From Pleurodeles waltl (lineage: Eukaryota; Chordata; Amphibia; Caudata; Salamandridae): 64,000 nucleotides of DNA. The position numbers and the translations under genes were made by a program. Numbering within the stretch: position 1 is the first letter of the stretch; each line of letters starts with the position of its first letter. The stretch is taken from NCBI RefSeq assembly GCF_031143425.1, contig NC_090445.1, positions 1,583,034,444-1,583,098,443 on the forward strand. The letters are read 5' to 3'. Below the pieces are notes generated by a model, which was not told where the DNA came from, made no database searches, and saw only the letters and a program-made list of their open reading frames with translations. Shown one piece after another: positions 32,275-43,480 of this stretch.

Positions 32275-33083
32275 TTTAGTCTACTGGGCGCTTCCCTTCA
32301 ATAATTTTCTTTGGCATTCAGTCACCAGACTCTTCTGAGAGGATTTTCTAGGTCTTAGTCCAGCTGCAAGATAAAGATTTGGGTGTTCTGAAGCAGGCAC
32401 CAGTGTCCCAGTCCTTTAGGGAAATAGAGGAGGTGGTCATCACACAATTGTGAAGAGCTCCTTCTTGCAGGGAAGTAAGTGAGCTCTATGATGGGAAGTT
32501 TAGCAGCCGCACCTCCTGATAATTTATAGGAAAAATTGGCTACGCGTGGTGAAGGTTCCAGTGCTCTGGCGAAAAATCATTGGCATGTTTTGCTATCAAA
32601 TTCCATTTATTTCTCTGTGCCACCAATTCAAATTCAATGGAGTTGGATGATCCCTTTGAAAATCTCTCTAGAGGGCTCCTGTCTAGCTAAGTATCTTCTA
32701 TTTTCTTCCCTGGGCAGAATGTTTCCCTCATGGCAGCTATAGTTTTTGCAGGATAAGGGGGTCTTTTGTTAGGGTAGGGTTTATCAGCCCCTCATTGATG
32801 AAGTCTGGTCAGCGTGTTGGCCATCCCACTATTGCCCTTCCATCCTGGATATATTAGTGTATTTAAATAATTCTCCCAGGAGAAATACCATCCATTAAGA
32901 TGGACAGAGAAAGGCTTGGTAGCTCCAAAGGCAGATACCAAGACTAGTGAAGTAAGCTTTAGTGGACACTGGTTTAAGTCAGAAAGACCAATATGAACGT
33001 GGGGAAGTTGATAACAAAAAGCTCCTTTTATAAAATGCATAAAACTCACTTTTGAAATAGGGCATAAAAAACTCTCAGAGTTA
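32275..33083. other. Unassigned stretch
   Basis: No supported gene; a 116-codon minus frame (33142-32792) runs into the neighbouring MITE and has no recognisable domain. Confidence 0.3.
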
Positions 33084-33231
33084 GGGCCTGATTTAGATGT
33101 TGGCGGAGAGGAATACTCCGTCACAAACATGACAGATCCCATGATATCCTATGGGGATCGTAATATGGTGGACGGGATATCCGTCACATTTGTGATGGAG
33201 TATTCCATCTGCCGATATCTAAATCAGGCCC
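33084..33231. mobile_element. 148-bp MITE with perfect TTA duplication
   Basis: GGGCCTGATTTAGATGTTGG at the left pairs with CCGATATCTAAATCAGGCCC at the right; the match continues through GGAATACTCC/GGAGTATTCC and CGTCACAAA/TTTGTGATG. TTA lies on both sides (33081-33083, 33232-33234). Same family as 50424-50592. Confidence 0.88.
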
Positions 33232-33234
33232 TTA

Positions 33235-34164
33235 GCCATCTCATATGCACATCCCACTATGAAGAAAGTGCGCTGCATTGTAGAAATTGTTTAATGCAGC
33301 TCGTTTGATATGTTACTTTGCGCCAATTTTACATTATCTAGAGAGATAATTAGAATGCAGCCTTTCACCAGCAAGCTGTTTTCAAGCAGCTACACTTTCC
33401 AACACTTTCCAAAGTAAGTTCAATATAATCAGTGTCAGTAAGCTGCTCAGTTTTGAGCAGTGATATGAAAGGAAGATTTCGACTTTGGTCCAATTACAAA
33501 TAAATTTATAAATAACTTAGGCGTGCTAGAACACTTTAAAGTGCTCATGGTTAGCTATGGCTGAGAAATAAACAAGTGGTTGGAGCTGCACTAGACAAGG
33601 ACTTTACGTACTCAGGGTTGGCAGCTATTACTTCGGCTACAGACTGCCTAACCCGTGTCCAAGCGTTGAGTCGGGTAGATGTGCCCAGCCGGGTGATGTA
33701 AAGGGGAGAGGTGATGAAGCCCTCTAAGCATTAAGGAGCAGAATCCCAGTCCAAGTATCTCTGAGTCTCAGATGATCATATCTTTATGAACATGAATGCT
33801 CGGGCTCCTGCAGGGCGGATGCTCACTTTACAAAATAACCCATATGTGTTCCTGTCGGTTGTGGATTCTGTTGATGGTGATCAGTATCTAATACTCTGGT
33901 GCCAATCCCTCATCCTGAGAGATAAAAGTGAGTGCAGGTCAGCAGGGCAGAGAAAACCCTTACAAACAACACAACAAAAACCGCTGACTGTTTTAACGTG
34001 CATGCAAGCAAATATATACACGCAAGCCGTCCTCTATACAGCCATTGTTCTACTCAAATCAACACTCACATGTCCTCCACTCAAATTAACTCATACCTCC
34101 CTATACTAATACTGTACTCATACTTCCCTGTAGTAATCCACCACTAATCGTTTTGGGTTCCGGA
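33235..34164. other. Unassigned stretch
   Basis: Possible decayed LINE code before the tail at 34165, but no motif can be named. Confidence 0.25.
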
Positions 34165-34247
34165 CTAACGTGCTACTCGATGAAAAGCTCTTCGATGCCT
34201 TGTCATGGATAGTAAGTGCTATATAAATACAATTACAATACAATAGT
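34165..34247 (+). repeat. LINE/SINE 3' end with ACAATT tail
   Basis: AAGTGCTATATAAATACAAT followed by TACAATACAAT repeats is a typical 3' terminus of amphibian and fish LINE/SINE copies. The element body is not recognisable upstream. Confidence 0.45.
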
Positions 34248-34379
34248 AACCGCACCCACACTACTGTTGGCCAACTGAAACAATCAGAAAACAGCCTCCA
34301 ATCTGTATTGGAAATCTCAAGACCAGGGCATGAACCTACCCGAACTCTCACATGAGGCCATACTAATGGCAATGTAATA

Positions 34380-34600
34380 CTACACAAATCTGTTGACATA
34401 ACACAACACATGCACACATGTGCACAAACACATGTGCCCACGCAGTCACATATAGGTGTGTGTGGGTACACGTGCACATACACATGCAGACATACATGTG
34501 CCAGCATACAATCACATGCATACACACTTTCACATACGTGCAAGAACATATATACAACAATTCGAACAAGAGAGGCACACACATACATAGACACAGACGC
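34380..34600. repeat. CA-rich low-complexity tract
   Basis: Interrupted ACACATGCACAC-type sequence; Cys/His/Val frames on both strands are compositional. Confidence 0.65.
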
Positions 34601-35060
34601 ACTTTTTAGGGTCGAGCCTGCGTTGCATGCGCTCGCGCATGCGTTTCGCAGCGAGACTCTTTTGTATTTAGAAATGGGCTCGGAGCCCTGTCAACTTCAC
34701 GTCAGTGTTTTTTATTGGTTCGTGGGCTTCCCTAATAAAATCTGCTTGCGTTCATTAGTCAAAGGCACGCATATGTCATGCCTTTTCCGGTGGCTAGCCC
34801 TCCTCCAGCGCAGCGACCAAGTACAGAAAACATGCGAGGCTCGCTGTTTTCCATCAGGCTCGTGAAATTTACGAGCCCGATCTCGCTTGGCAGACGTCGA
34901 GCGCTTTACATACTTGATTTCACTTTTTCGGGTTATGTACATAAATGCACTTTTGCCCGATAGGTGAAAAGTCGGGTTAGGAGCTTACAACGCGATCAGC
35001 TCTAACATGAGCAAACGCGAGACCCGTTGCATTTTAAATGCTTGTTACAAATGCACTTAC
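34601..35060. repeat. CpG-rich block, probable repeat
   Basis: Unusually many CpGs (GCATGCGCTCGCGCATGC palindrome at about 34625-34642, GCGAGGCTCGC, GGCTCGTGAAATTTACGAGCC at about 34857-34877). Retained CpGs in an otherwise CpG-poor window suggest a young insertion, an unmethylated element or a regulatory patch. It could be a solo LTR or a LINE 5' region; no TG...CA termini were established. Confidence 0.4.
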
Positions 35061-35788
35061 GATACACCAGATGCTTGATAATGGGTGTTTGCAAAAATGA
35101 TGAAACTACGCTGTCTGTGTGAGGTGAGGAATAGAACGCCTAATCCAGATTTTCCACTCTATCTAGTTTCTTAAAAGTCCACTTTGACATAATATTTCAA
35201 ATAAGAAGTCATTGTAATAATTGAATTTGCCAGAAGGCATTGTATATATTAGCTTCATGCATTATTGTGTCACTTAAGCCATCTGGAAGCGGCGCCTTGT
35301 GTAAACAGGTCTTCATCCTCAGTGAGCGCTCAGGCAGGTCCTCCATAACTGCACAGAAACAACACGCAGAAGTTTCTTTTCTACAACTCTGCAGCCAGGC
35401 TTGCTCCAAAACAGGCCAGGGGAGCATAGCTTACTCACGATGCCGTGAGCGTGCACCTTTACGCGGCTGTCGGCTCCTGGCACAATGGCTACAAATCTTG
35501 ACATTTTCTACCTCGAAAAGATCGACCAATGAGAATTTAGCCTGGTGGGGATCATCCCTGAGCACAATGTGTATGGATGATTCACTGAAACCGCGTGCGA
35601 GTCCTCGTAAGCGCGAGCTTGGCACGTGCCAGATGCCCGGCTCTGATCCGCGTGAACCCTCGAGCCCAACGCGATCCGACGCTGACCGCGCGCTCTTGTA
35701 ATGAACTGCGGCTGCGAAAACTAACGTTATAAAACACAAGCACGGACGCATTGTCTAATGGCTTCTCCCGATAGACAATACGCCGGGG
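35061..35788. other. Moderately CpG-rich, unassigned
   Basis: CpGs concentrate at 35580-35700. Overlapping frames exist on both strands (minus 35751-35431, plus 35240-35701), mutually exclusive and without recognisable domains. Confidence 0.3.
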
Positions 35789-36006
35789 TGGGTGTTTCAT
35801 AGAGTGTTAACACAAAATTGTTTTTTAGAAGCTGCGAAAACCAGCATTGTATTAAAACTCTATAAACGTCAGCACGATATAATTCATGCCTTTTGACACG
35901 ACTGGCTAATAAACGATGTGTTCGTGTTGGTGTTTCTTAGCGTTTGAATGCAATTTTGGTTTTCACAGGCTGTGAAAACCAACATTGTGTTCAAACTCTA
36001 TGAAAA
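35789..36006. repeat. Two tandem related hairpins
   Basis: Hairpin 1 (about 35789-35868): TTTCATAGAGTGTTAACACA pairs with TGTATTAAAACTCTATAAAC across GAAGCTGCGAAAACC. Hairpin 2 (about 35929-36006): TTTCTTAGCGTTTGAATGCA and GGTTTTCACAG pair with CTGTGAAAACC and TGTTCAAACTCTATGAAA. The two share sequence and lie about 140 bp apart, so a hairpin unit was duplicated. Confidence 0.7.
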
Positions 36007-36540
36007 AGACCCCTAGGATCGCTGGCTGTATGCGAATGGCCCATTGATTCCTTTGATCAGTGCGGCACAAGACACGGCACGGCTGATGAAAGTGCTGGAG
36101 CAGTTTGGGGAACATTCGGACTCCACATTCATAATCAGAAATCACTCATATGTCCTTAGGGATTGGCTGCAATACGGCCCTTGGAGGTGGCTTGGATCTC
36201 ATGCCCACAGAGTTTCCAGTATGTTTCCCTATGCCTGCTCCACAGGCCTACACATAGCATAATATAGGATAAGCTGTTCCCCATTTATTTGGGAAGACTT
36301 CACGACTCCCTCTGATGAGCCCAGAGCACCTGTTTCAAAATGTCCCCAGTCGCCTTGCCACATGGGCTAATGATGTGATGACACATGGTAAGCGTTATTC
36401 ATGCGCTCCTTATGTGTACACTAATAATGTCATTGCTTCACGCAAAATGTTCATCACCTACCTATGAACTTTTGCACTGGTGTATGTATTGTGCAGGTAA
36501 GATGAGATGTGCACCTTTGCTAGATCTCAGCTTACTTTGC
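36007..36540. other. Unassigned stretch
   Basis: Nothing recognised. Confidence 0.3.
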
Positions 36541-36905
36541 CATCCTCCCAGATTTTCATTTGCTCTGACATCCTCTCACTTATCCATCCATGCATTCGTT
36601 TTAGGTTTCCATTTACACCACAATCCTATCACCCACCCATTCATCCATCTTCAGATAGCCATCCACTCAGGTTTCAATTTACTCTGCCATCCTTTCAGCC
36701 ATCCATTTACCCGTCCTCACCCACCCATCTTTTCACGCACCCATCCTCCTGCCCTTTCACCCATCCCCATCCATCCATCTTCCCATATATCTTTTCACCC
36801 ACTCACTCATCCGTGCTTTCACCCACTCATTCATCCCTTCCTCCAACCAACTATTCCCTTACTCATCCATCCATCTTTTCACCTACTCATGTATCCATTA
36901 GCCAG
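36541..36905 (+). repeat. CATCCATCC-type minisatellite
   Basis: Degenerate CACCCATCC/CATCCATC/TTTTCACC words, C/T-rich on plus, with no fixed period. The His/Pro/Ser frames across it are compositional. Confidence 0.7.
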
Positions 36906-38430
36906 GCCTTCTTTTGCTTTTCTATCAACTCATTGTTGTATACTCATTTTACCATTAATTATGAGCTTTTATCTGCCAAGTTGCAGATAGATAATAGGGG
37001 CCTATAAAGAACTACATCCTCGCTCTAGCTGCTAAAGCGAGTAGTTCGCAACACCCCTGCTCCACTGTCCCACACGCCTGCGCCAACAGCTCGGAGTGAC
37101 AATGGAATTACCTTTATTGAGCCTACTCTTTCAGGATGTGGCTTGTATCCCCTTACCGTGGCCTGACGCTCTCCAACGCAATTCAGAGTGTAGCTGTGCT
37201 GCTCTGCTAAGTGTCAGGATGGAGGATGCGTTATGCATTATGCAAGCTGGTCAATACATGCTTGAAGGGGACATGTGGAAACGTAACCATGCTTATTTGG
37301 GTACCATGTGCAAAATGGGTAATGTGGGGCTCATTTGTAGGTGCTTATAGCTCTGGGGGCCTGGAAAAGCCTGAATTGACGCACTTGTAGGAGTGTGATG
37401 GTTAGCAGTTGGGTAGATACTGTCATTGGCAGCACCAGGAGGGGCAATGGATGGTGCAAACTGCAGTGGCCTCATGACGAGGGCTCTGGCACTTATTTAT
37501 TTGGATTTTGTTTACAAATTACTCACTGGAAATACCTGTACCTCTCTCTAACCCTCAAAAATATGAATGCTCCAGTTAATTGGCACTGTTTTGCCCTCCC
37601 TTACCCTAATTCCCTAACTTCATTAATTTGTATGTTCAACATCTAACATTGCTGAGATCTAGAGTGCCTGAGATCTAGAGTGCCTGTACCAGGCCGTACC
37701 AAGCCAACCAGTCCCCCAGGTATTGATTTGACCTTACCCTCCTCCATAATCTGGATCTCTCCAGCCTCCGGGCCAGCCTGCCTCCATCTGGGCCTGAATA
37801 ACCCTCTACACCACACACTCGGTTACTTCTGTCCCTTTTACTAGAGTTGCTATCATCTTTAAATATCAGTAGCATTTTTGTTTTTCTGTAACTTTAGCAC
37901 CAATAGAAAAAAAACCTCTGCTTTAAGTGTCCTTTTTGCCCCCACTATCATGTGCCACTTCCTCATTTGCCCTACCCCGTATTCATTGCCTAACCTCATT
38001 CATCTACGAAAACCCACCCACAACACACTGCCTATGTTCCATTGCATTCCTTCATGACCCACTATAATGCTCTACCATTGGCTGAGGTACCTTTAAAATT
38101 AGAACATTTGTGACTGGATTTTCAGGTTTTTCTAGAGCGTAGTCTCTTCATGAATGCCCAACATATACCTCAGAAGAGTATGTCAACCTCAGCTGCCGGC
38201 CTGCTATTGCTGCTGATGTGGGTTCAAAGTTATGGTAAAGCAATGTGTACTGCCACTTGTGGCCAGGTGGACTGATCCACAGTAGCCACAAATCATTGTT
38301 CAATTCCCCATCCACCCACTGTAGGGTGACCTTGTCATTCTTGACCTTAATTCCTTATCATAATGCAGCCAAGGCATTCTAGCAAAGCTGGTCACTGCTG
38401 TCCTTAGTGTGTCCAAACAGTGATACACTG
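36906..38430. other. Unassigned stretch
   Basis: No gene supported; contains the 16-bp duplication at 37652-37683. Confidence 0.3.
37652..37683 (+). repeat. Perfect 16-bp tandem duplication
   Basis: CTGAGATCTAGAGTGC occurs twice without a gap. Confidence 0.9.
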
Positions 38431-38953
38431 GGGAATATTCATGAGAGGCTTGCGCCGACGGAGCATCACTTTTTTGGATGCTCTGGCAGCTCAAGTCTCT
38501 CAACCATATCTATGAGTCCACACAAAGCCGCTTTGAGTGGATTTGCATGGCCTCATAGATATGGAGTAAGACAAAGCAGTGCAAGTCACTGCGTTGCCTT
38601 ACTCTGCACCAGGGAGGAGTTCCATGCATGCTGCAGTGGGATTCCCACCGCAACACCCATAGATTTTGACCCTGCCCCAGATTTACTTAATCATGTAAAC
38701 CTGGGGCAGTGCTAAAACCTTACTCCTCCCCAGTGCAGGCGTAACAAAGAGAAATATTTTCATTTCGCCTCAATTCTTTCCTCTTTTAATTTGTATTGCA
38801 TTCTGCAGCACACATAGAAAGAGGAAAACGTCTCTCAGGATTGTTTTTGTGCTGGAAGAGTTCCCTTCCTGAACAAAAACGATCCTGCATGCAACACCAT
38901 GGGCAAGAAGACTTGAATTGCTGCCCTACGCCAATTTCCTATAAATATGGGCC
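38431..38953. mobile_element. MITE with hairpin-chain interior
   Basis: Left GGGAATATTCATGAGAGGC roughly matches inverted right CCAATTTCCTATAAATATGG plus GCC. Flanking ACTG occurs on both sides. Hairpins at about 38500-38562 (CCATATCTATGAG...CTCATAGATATGG), 38567-38603, 38671-38708 (CTGCCCCAG...CTGGGGCAG) and 38838-38886 (AGGATTGTTTTTG...CAAAAACGATCCT). Confidence 0.6.
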
Positions 38954-40480
38954 ACTGCAATAAGGCAAGATTTCACAGTAGACGCTGTATAATACGACAT
39001 GAAATAGGAATGGCAACCTCTAGTTTTTTAGCTAACTCCCATTCTTCCTTTTCTGATGCCTCCTTTTAACATGTCTCTCTGTGCAGCAGTTATTTTTGGT
39101 ACTGCTTATGTTATGTATGCTTTGGAATATCAAGATTTGCTTTACTTTTTAAATGTATTTATTTATTAGCAGATAGGTGGGTTCGTAGGAGAGTAGGGTG
39201 GAAACTTTGTTAATATATAATTCATAATTATAAATAAATAGTTTACTTTATTCATTTTAACTTTTTAATTTGAATATTTAGCTACATTATTTTATTTATA
39301 AAATATTTCATAGATAGTTGCAAAATAGTTATTTCTTTTAACTGTTTATGGTCAATTAGATTGTGGATTATGTACATCGTTTGTTTCAGTTTTATATTAA
39401 TATATCTATTATGTTTTATTAATTAATGTTATATTATTATTTATCTTAATTATTATGTACAATGAATGTCTTGGATTATCATTTGTTTCTGTGGGTGTTG
39501 GGTTTTTAGGGTAGTAAGATGGAAACTGTTTTAAATATGTATTTTAGTGCTTTTAATTGGAAAATATTTTCAAATATTTTATTTAGAATCTTAATTGTTA
39601 ATACTGTAATCTTAATTTTGAATTATTTATATATAATGTTAAAAGTATGTATTATAATATACTTTCTTAAATATATGTCATGTTTATTTTTTATTTAAAT
39701 TTAGTTTTTTACATTTAGGAGCAAGAACAGTAAATATGACCTCTCCCAAGTCTAACACTTTCCGTACTATTGCTCAGTTTGTAATGAAATAGTAAATGGG
39801 ACCCCTCCAAAGTCTGACACTTTCCCAACTGCTGCTCAGTTTGGAGTCAGAAAAGTGAATCCGACCTCTCCAGTTTCCCATACTTTACCTACTGTTGCTC
39901 AGGTTGGACAGGAAAAAGTAAATCTGGACCCAACACTATCACAACTGTTGATTGTAATAGGAATAGTGAATTTGTCTCCTCCAAACTCAAATTATTTTTT
40001 TCTTTGTTTTTTTTTTATCATTGAACATAGGTTGTTTGTGATTCAATTTTTTGGGAATAGTTTTTGTTTCATTTCTTATTTTATATTTCATTTTTTAAGG
40101 AATAACATTATTTTTCTTATTTACAACATCAATAATGTTACTGTATATTTTTGTAAATGTTTAATTTGTGTATTATTATTCATGTTTATTTAATACATTT
40201 TTGAGTCCCGTATTATGTTTATTGTTTTATTACATTTATTATAAATAATAATATTGTATATGTTTGTTATTGACCTGTTTTATATATTTTCTATATTGAA
40301 TACTTTAAAATGTATTTTTTTGTATATTTGTTTTTAAAGTTCATATGATGTTAACTTTTTTACATTCAATTTATTTCTGTGTGTAATAGCAATATTTTGG
40401 TCCACTGTTTTTGTAATCAATATTTTTGTTCTTTACATAGAAAGCATGAAACGTCGATATTTGAGTCCTTGATACTATAT
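38954..40480. repeat. AT-rich tract
   Basis: Mostly A/T from about 39120 on, with TTATTTA/TAATATA words, interrupted by the minisatellite at 39716-39995. A 112-codon frame (39855-40193) is F/I/N-rich and compositional. Confidence 0.65.
39716..39995 (+). repeat. 62-bp minisatellite, 4-5 units
   Basis: Units start GTAAAT or GTGAAT at 39730, 39792, 39855, 39918 and 39966 (spacing 62, 63, 63, then a short 48) and carry GACCTCTCC, CACTTTCCC and CTGTTGCTCAGTTTGGA. Confidence 0.75.
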
Positions 40481-42224
40481 TAAGTATCACACATTTTTTG
40501 CTGGTGAAATAATGTCATAGAAGTGATTTAGTCCTTCAGAGCACACATAATGTGGGTGTGTCTAATGACTTTCTGCACTGCCTTATATGTTAATTTCGTT
40601 CCACACCACACAACTAGTCATCCAATATTTCATTCACCATTCCCCCAAAAAATTCCATCCATAGAAATCATAGAAAGACACCAAGCCAACCAGAAAAGCC
40701 AGGGCCAATAATCTATCTTTTCTCATGTATGAATAATGTCATCCCAGGCTTCCTGCAAAATATATTCTGGTCCATGCTGACCTCCTCCCTAGCCTCTGGC
40801 TTGGTGCAGACTTGAAAGCATCTTCCACCCTCTTGTAGACAGCAGTATCTATACTAGCTGTTTATCCTGGAGTGATGGTAAGTCTGTTTTAAGTGACTCA
40901 ATTAAATTCTGAGTCAAAAACAGAAACAGGGCACCCAGTACCCCTTGTGAGCTTGAGTGCCTAATAGAGTCAAAGTAAATAGCCAACATTTACATTGAAG
41001 GAGTGGAACCACCGTCAACATTTCAATCTCTTATATCAGCAGTGCAGAGGAACATCCTCAGATTTGTTTTAGCTAAAAGACTTATTTGTAGACCCCTAAT
41101 AGGGAATAACAGAGTCAAACAGGTAAGCTGGACCAATGGTGTCATAAGTATGTGGTTGTAACTATGTACAGGACGTGAATGACAATGGTCGCTGTTGCCG
41201 TTTCTGAACTAAGACTCTGTTTGCTCTGAACTGATTCAGTCTGTGGAGGCCAATTAAATTATATTTAAAACAGTCATCCAAGTCATGTACATACTTACAA
41301 CAACACCTATACACAACCGAAACATCGACAGTGTTTCAACTTCTTCCCTTTAAATTAAACCTTGGGTCTACGTCCATAAATCATCTGCTCTACACATTGG
41401 ACTGATTCCAAAGACCAGAGTGCACTGGTCATACATTGGTCTATGGTTTAAATGTTATCTTTAGTTGACTTTTAACAGACATGATTAATGTATGATGGTT
41501 TTTGCTGGCTTTACCCATGCCATTCTTTCAATCGTTACCTGCATTTTAAACACATTTTTCTAAAAAAATAAATTTTTCATCAAGTACACCTGTTCTTTTC
41601 ACATGTTTATTTCCGGATATGCTCCAATCTGCTTTAATGAATATTTTAGTCCGATTTATTTGTTCTGTGTGATTGATTCCGAGTATCATCGTTTGGTACG
41701 TTAAATACATTTATTAAGTCTACACAGTTTATGTTAAATGATCCCCTTGTTGGCCATTTACATTTACTCAACTCAAATCGAGTCCTATGTGTTAATTAGT
41801 TCATTCTCACATAGGGGGCTATACAGCAAATGAAGGAGTGGCTTTTCTCTCAATCTTGAATGTCTTGGTCATTAACTGACCCTTCATTGAACCACATTGC
41901 CGTCATCTCCTCATAACTGCAGACATAAATGTGAATGAGTGTGGGTGTACTTAACCAGGAGAGTATTAGGCGCTCTGGTTAATAGGGAAAATTCTTATAT
42001 TAATTATTTAAACCGTCTTGAGGTGCACCCTTGAAAAGACCCCACCCCTGGGTCTTAATATGTGCAATGCACACATGAAAACCATTAACTACAAGAGGCA
42101 CTCAATTAATTTTATATGACTGTATAGCAATATTCTAGAGTTGTAACACAGTACTCATGAATAGAAATTCTTCATTTACAATATATTGTCTGTTGCTAAC
42201 AAAAAAAGGAATACATATATATTT
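40481..42224. other. Unassigned 1.7 kb
   Basis: No code, terminal repeat or hairpin recognised. Confidence 0.3.
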
Positions 42225-42440
42225 AATATATCAACGTCCTTCATTGGAGTCACAATGTTCATATCCAATGTAATCAAATAATTTGAGTTGATGCTTCAAC
42301 ATTTGTGGTATAGTCCAAATTCAAAAATCCGAAGTCCTTCTATCCAAATTGAGTTATAAAGTTTGTTGTCGATGTTGATGTGACTTTCAAATTCACAGCC
42401 AGCCAACACGTGTTTCGTCTGGGATTAACTGCAGACATAC
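42225..42440 (-). mobile_element. Penelope-like terminal repeat, third diverged copy
   Basis: On the plus strand ACGTCCTTCATTGG (42233) is followed about 170 bp on by CCAACACGTGTTTCGTC (42402). The left arm at 4533 has ACGTCCTTTATTGG followed by CCAACACATGTTTCGTC at a similar distance and in the same order. On minus this gives GACGAAACACGTGTTGG with an intact palindrome, but CTGATGA is not recognisable upstream, so the hammerhead core is lost. Confidence 0.45.
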
Positions 42441-42994
42441 TGCAAATCCTTTTCTTGCCTTGGGCATTGGAGTCCTAAATCTTACTGGCCACATATCCAG
42501 ACACGTGTAAAGCTGATTATATAATTCAATGGATTTGTGAAAATATTTCCTGTCTGCACACTTCCAGGGAAATAACTGCCTTCCAGCATTCTGGGCCAAT
42601 TTGCCTTTTCTCAACCAAACAGACATAGTTCCACCTATTACTCACATGTTTTCCAAAACTATGAAATGTCACCTGTAACACATGTCAAATGTCAACCCCA
42701 TAAAAAGCTCATCAAGACCATTGTCTATCTGCTCACATTCATCTTATTCAGATCACGGTTCACACTCATACTACTTGGCACCCCAACGCACCCTATCACT
42801 TATCCATAGGACTTCAAGACCCTAATCATTGAATGTAGTGCCTGCTGACTAATGGCACTGGAACAAGTTTCATGTCAAGCTATAGCAGAATACTCATAAT
42901 GTTATCTCTTCCCATTCCTCCATGGCTGACTCAGAAGCTGATGCACTTTATATTATGTTATGTGATGTTATGTTACGTCTAAATGTAATGCACT
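42441..42994. other. Unassigned stretch
   Basis: TTATGTTATGTGATGTTATG at 42955-42974 may be the tail of an old retroposon; nothing else seen. Confidence 0.3.
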
Positions 42995-43170
42995 CTATCA
43001 CCCGGGAGGGTACCCTTGCAGTGAGCAGGTGTGAATGCCAAACCAAACCAAGCCAGGCCCTGCTCAATGAGGACCTGGGCTGTCAGTTAGGGCTGGACTG
43101 TTCCTAATGGAGCAGAGTCAAGACTGATTTACATATGACAGGTTCCAAACTGGGATGGTAGGGTGGGCAA
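42995..43170 (-). repeat. Interspersed repeat family A, inverted copy 1
   Basis: Minus strand reads GGAACCTGTCATATGTAAAT, CAGTCTTGACTCTGCTCC, GGAACAGTCCAGCCC and GCCCAGGTCCTC, as at 10206. Confidence 0.6.
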
Positions 43171-43319
43171 AGGGACAAAGAGTTGGAATGTTACCCCCAA
43201 GTGATTGTCAGGTGATTAGACGTAATGCAAGCATTCCTACCATTATCATTTGTGTGTTTGATATGATGCCTTAAGTGGCAAAGGGTATGTTCAGACGTCA
43301 GTCCTGAGCTCACTGTGCT

Positions 43320-43480
43320 GCTGGACTCAACTCACACACATCTGAAAACTTCAACCAGGGAATAACCGGTCTTGGGTTGTTTGTGCTCCAGTTCAGGGAG
43401 GACCTGGCCTTGCAGTTCAGACTGAACTTTTCCATTGGAGCAGGATCAAGACTGATTTGTACATGACTGGTCCAAACAAA
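43320..43480 (-). repeat. Interspersed repeat family A, inverted copy 2
   Basis: Minus strand reads GACCAGTCATGTACAAATCA, GTCTTGATCCTGCTCCAATG, CAAGGCCAGGTCCTCCCTGA and ACTGGAGCACAAAC. Closest in the window to the copy at 10206. Confidence 0.65.

Noticed and set aside
36385..37007. 201- and 166-codon overlapping frames
   Set aside because: Both cross the CATCCATCC array and are compositional.
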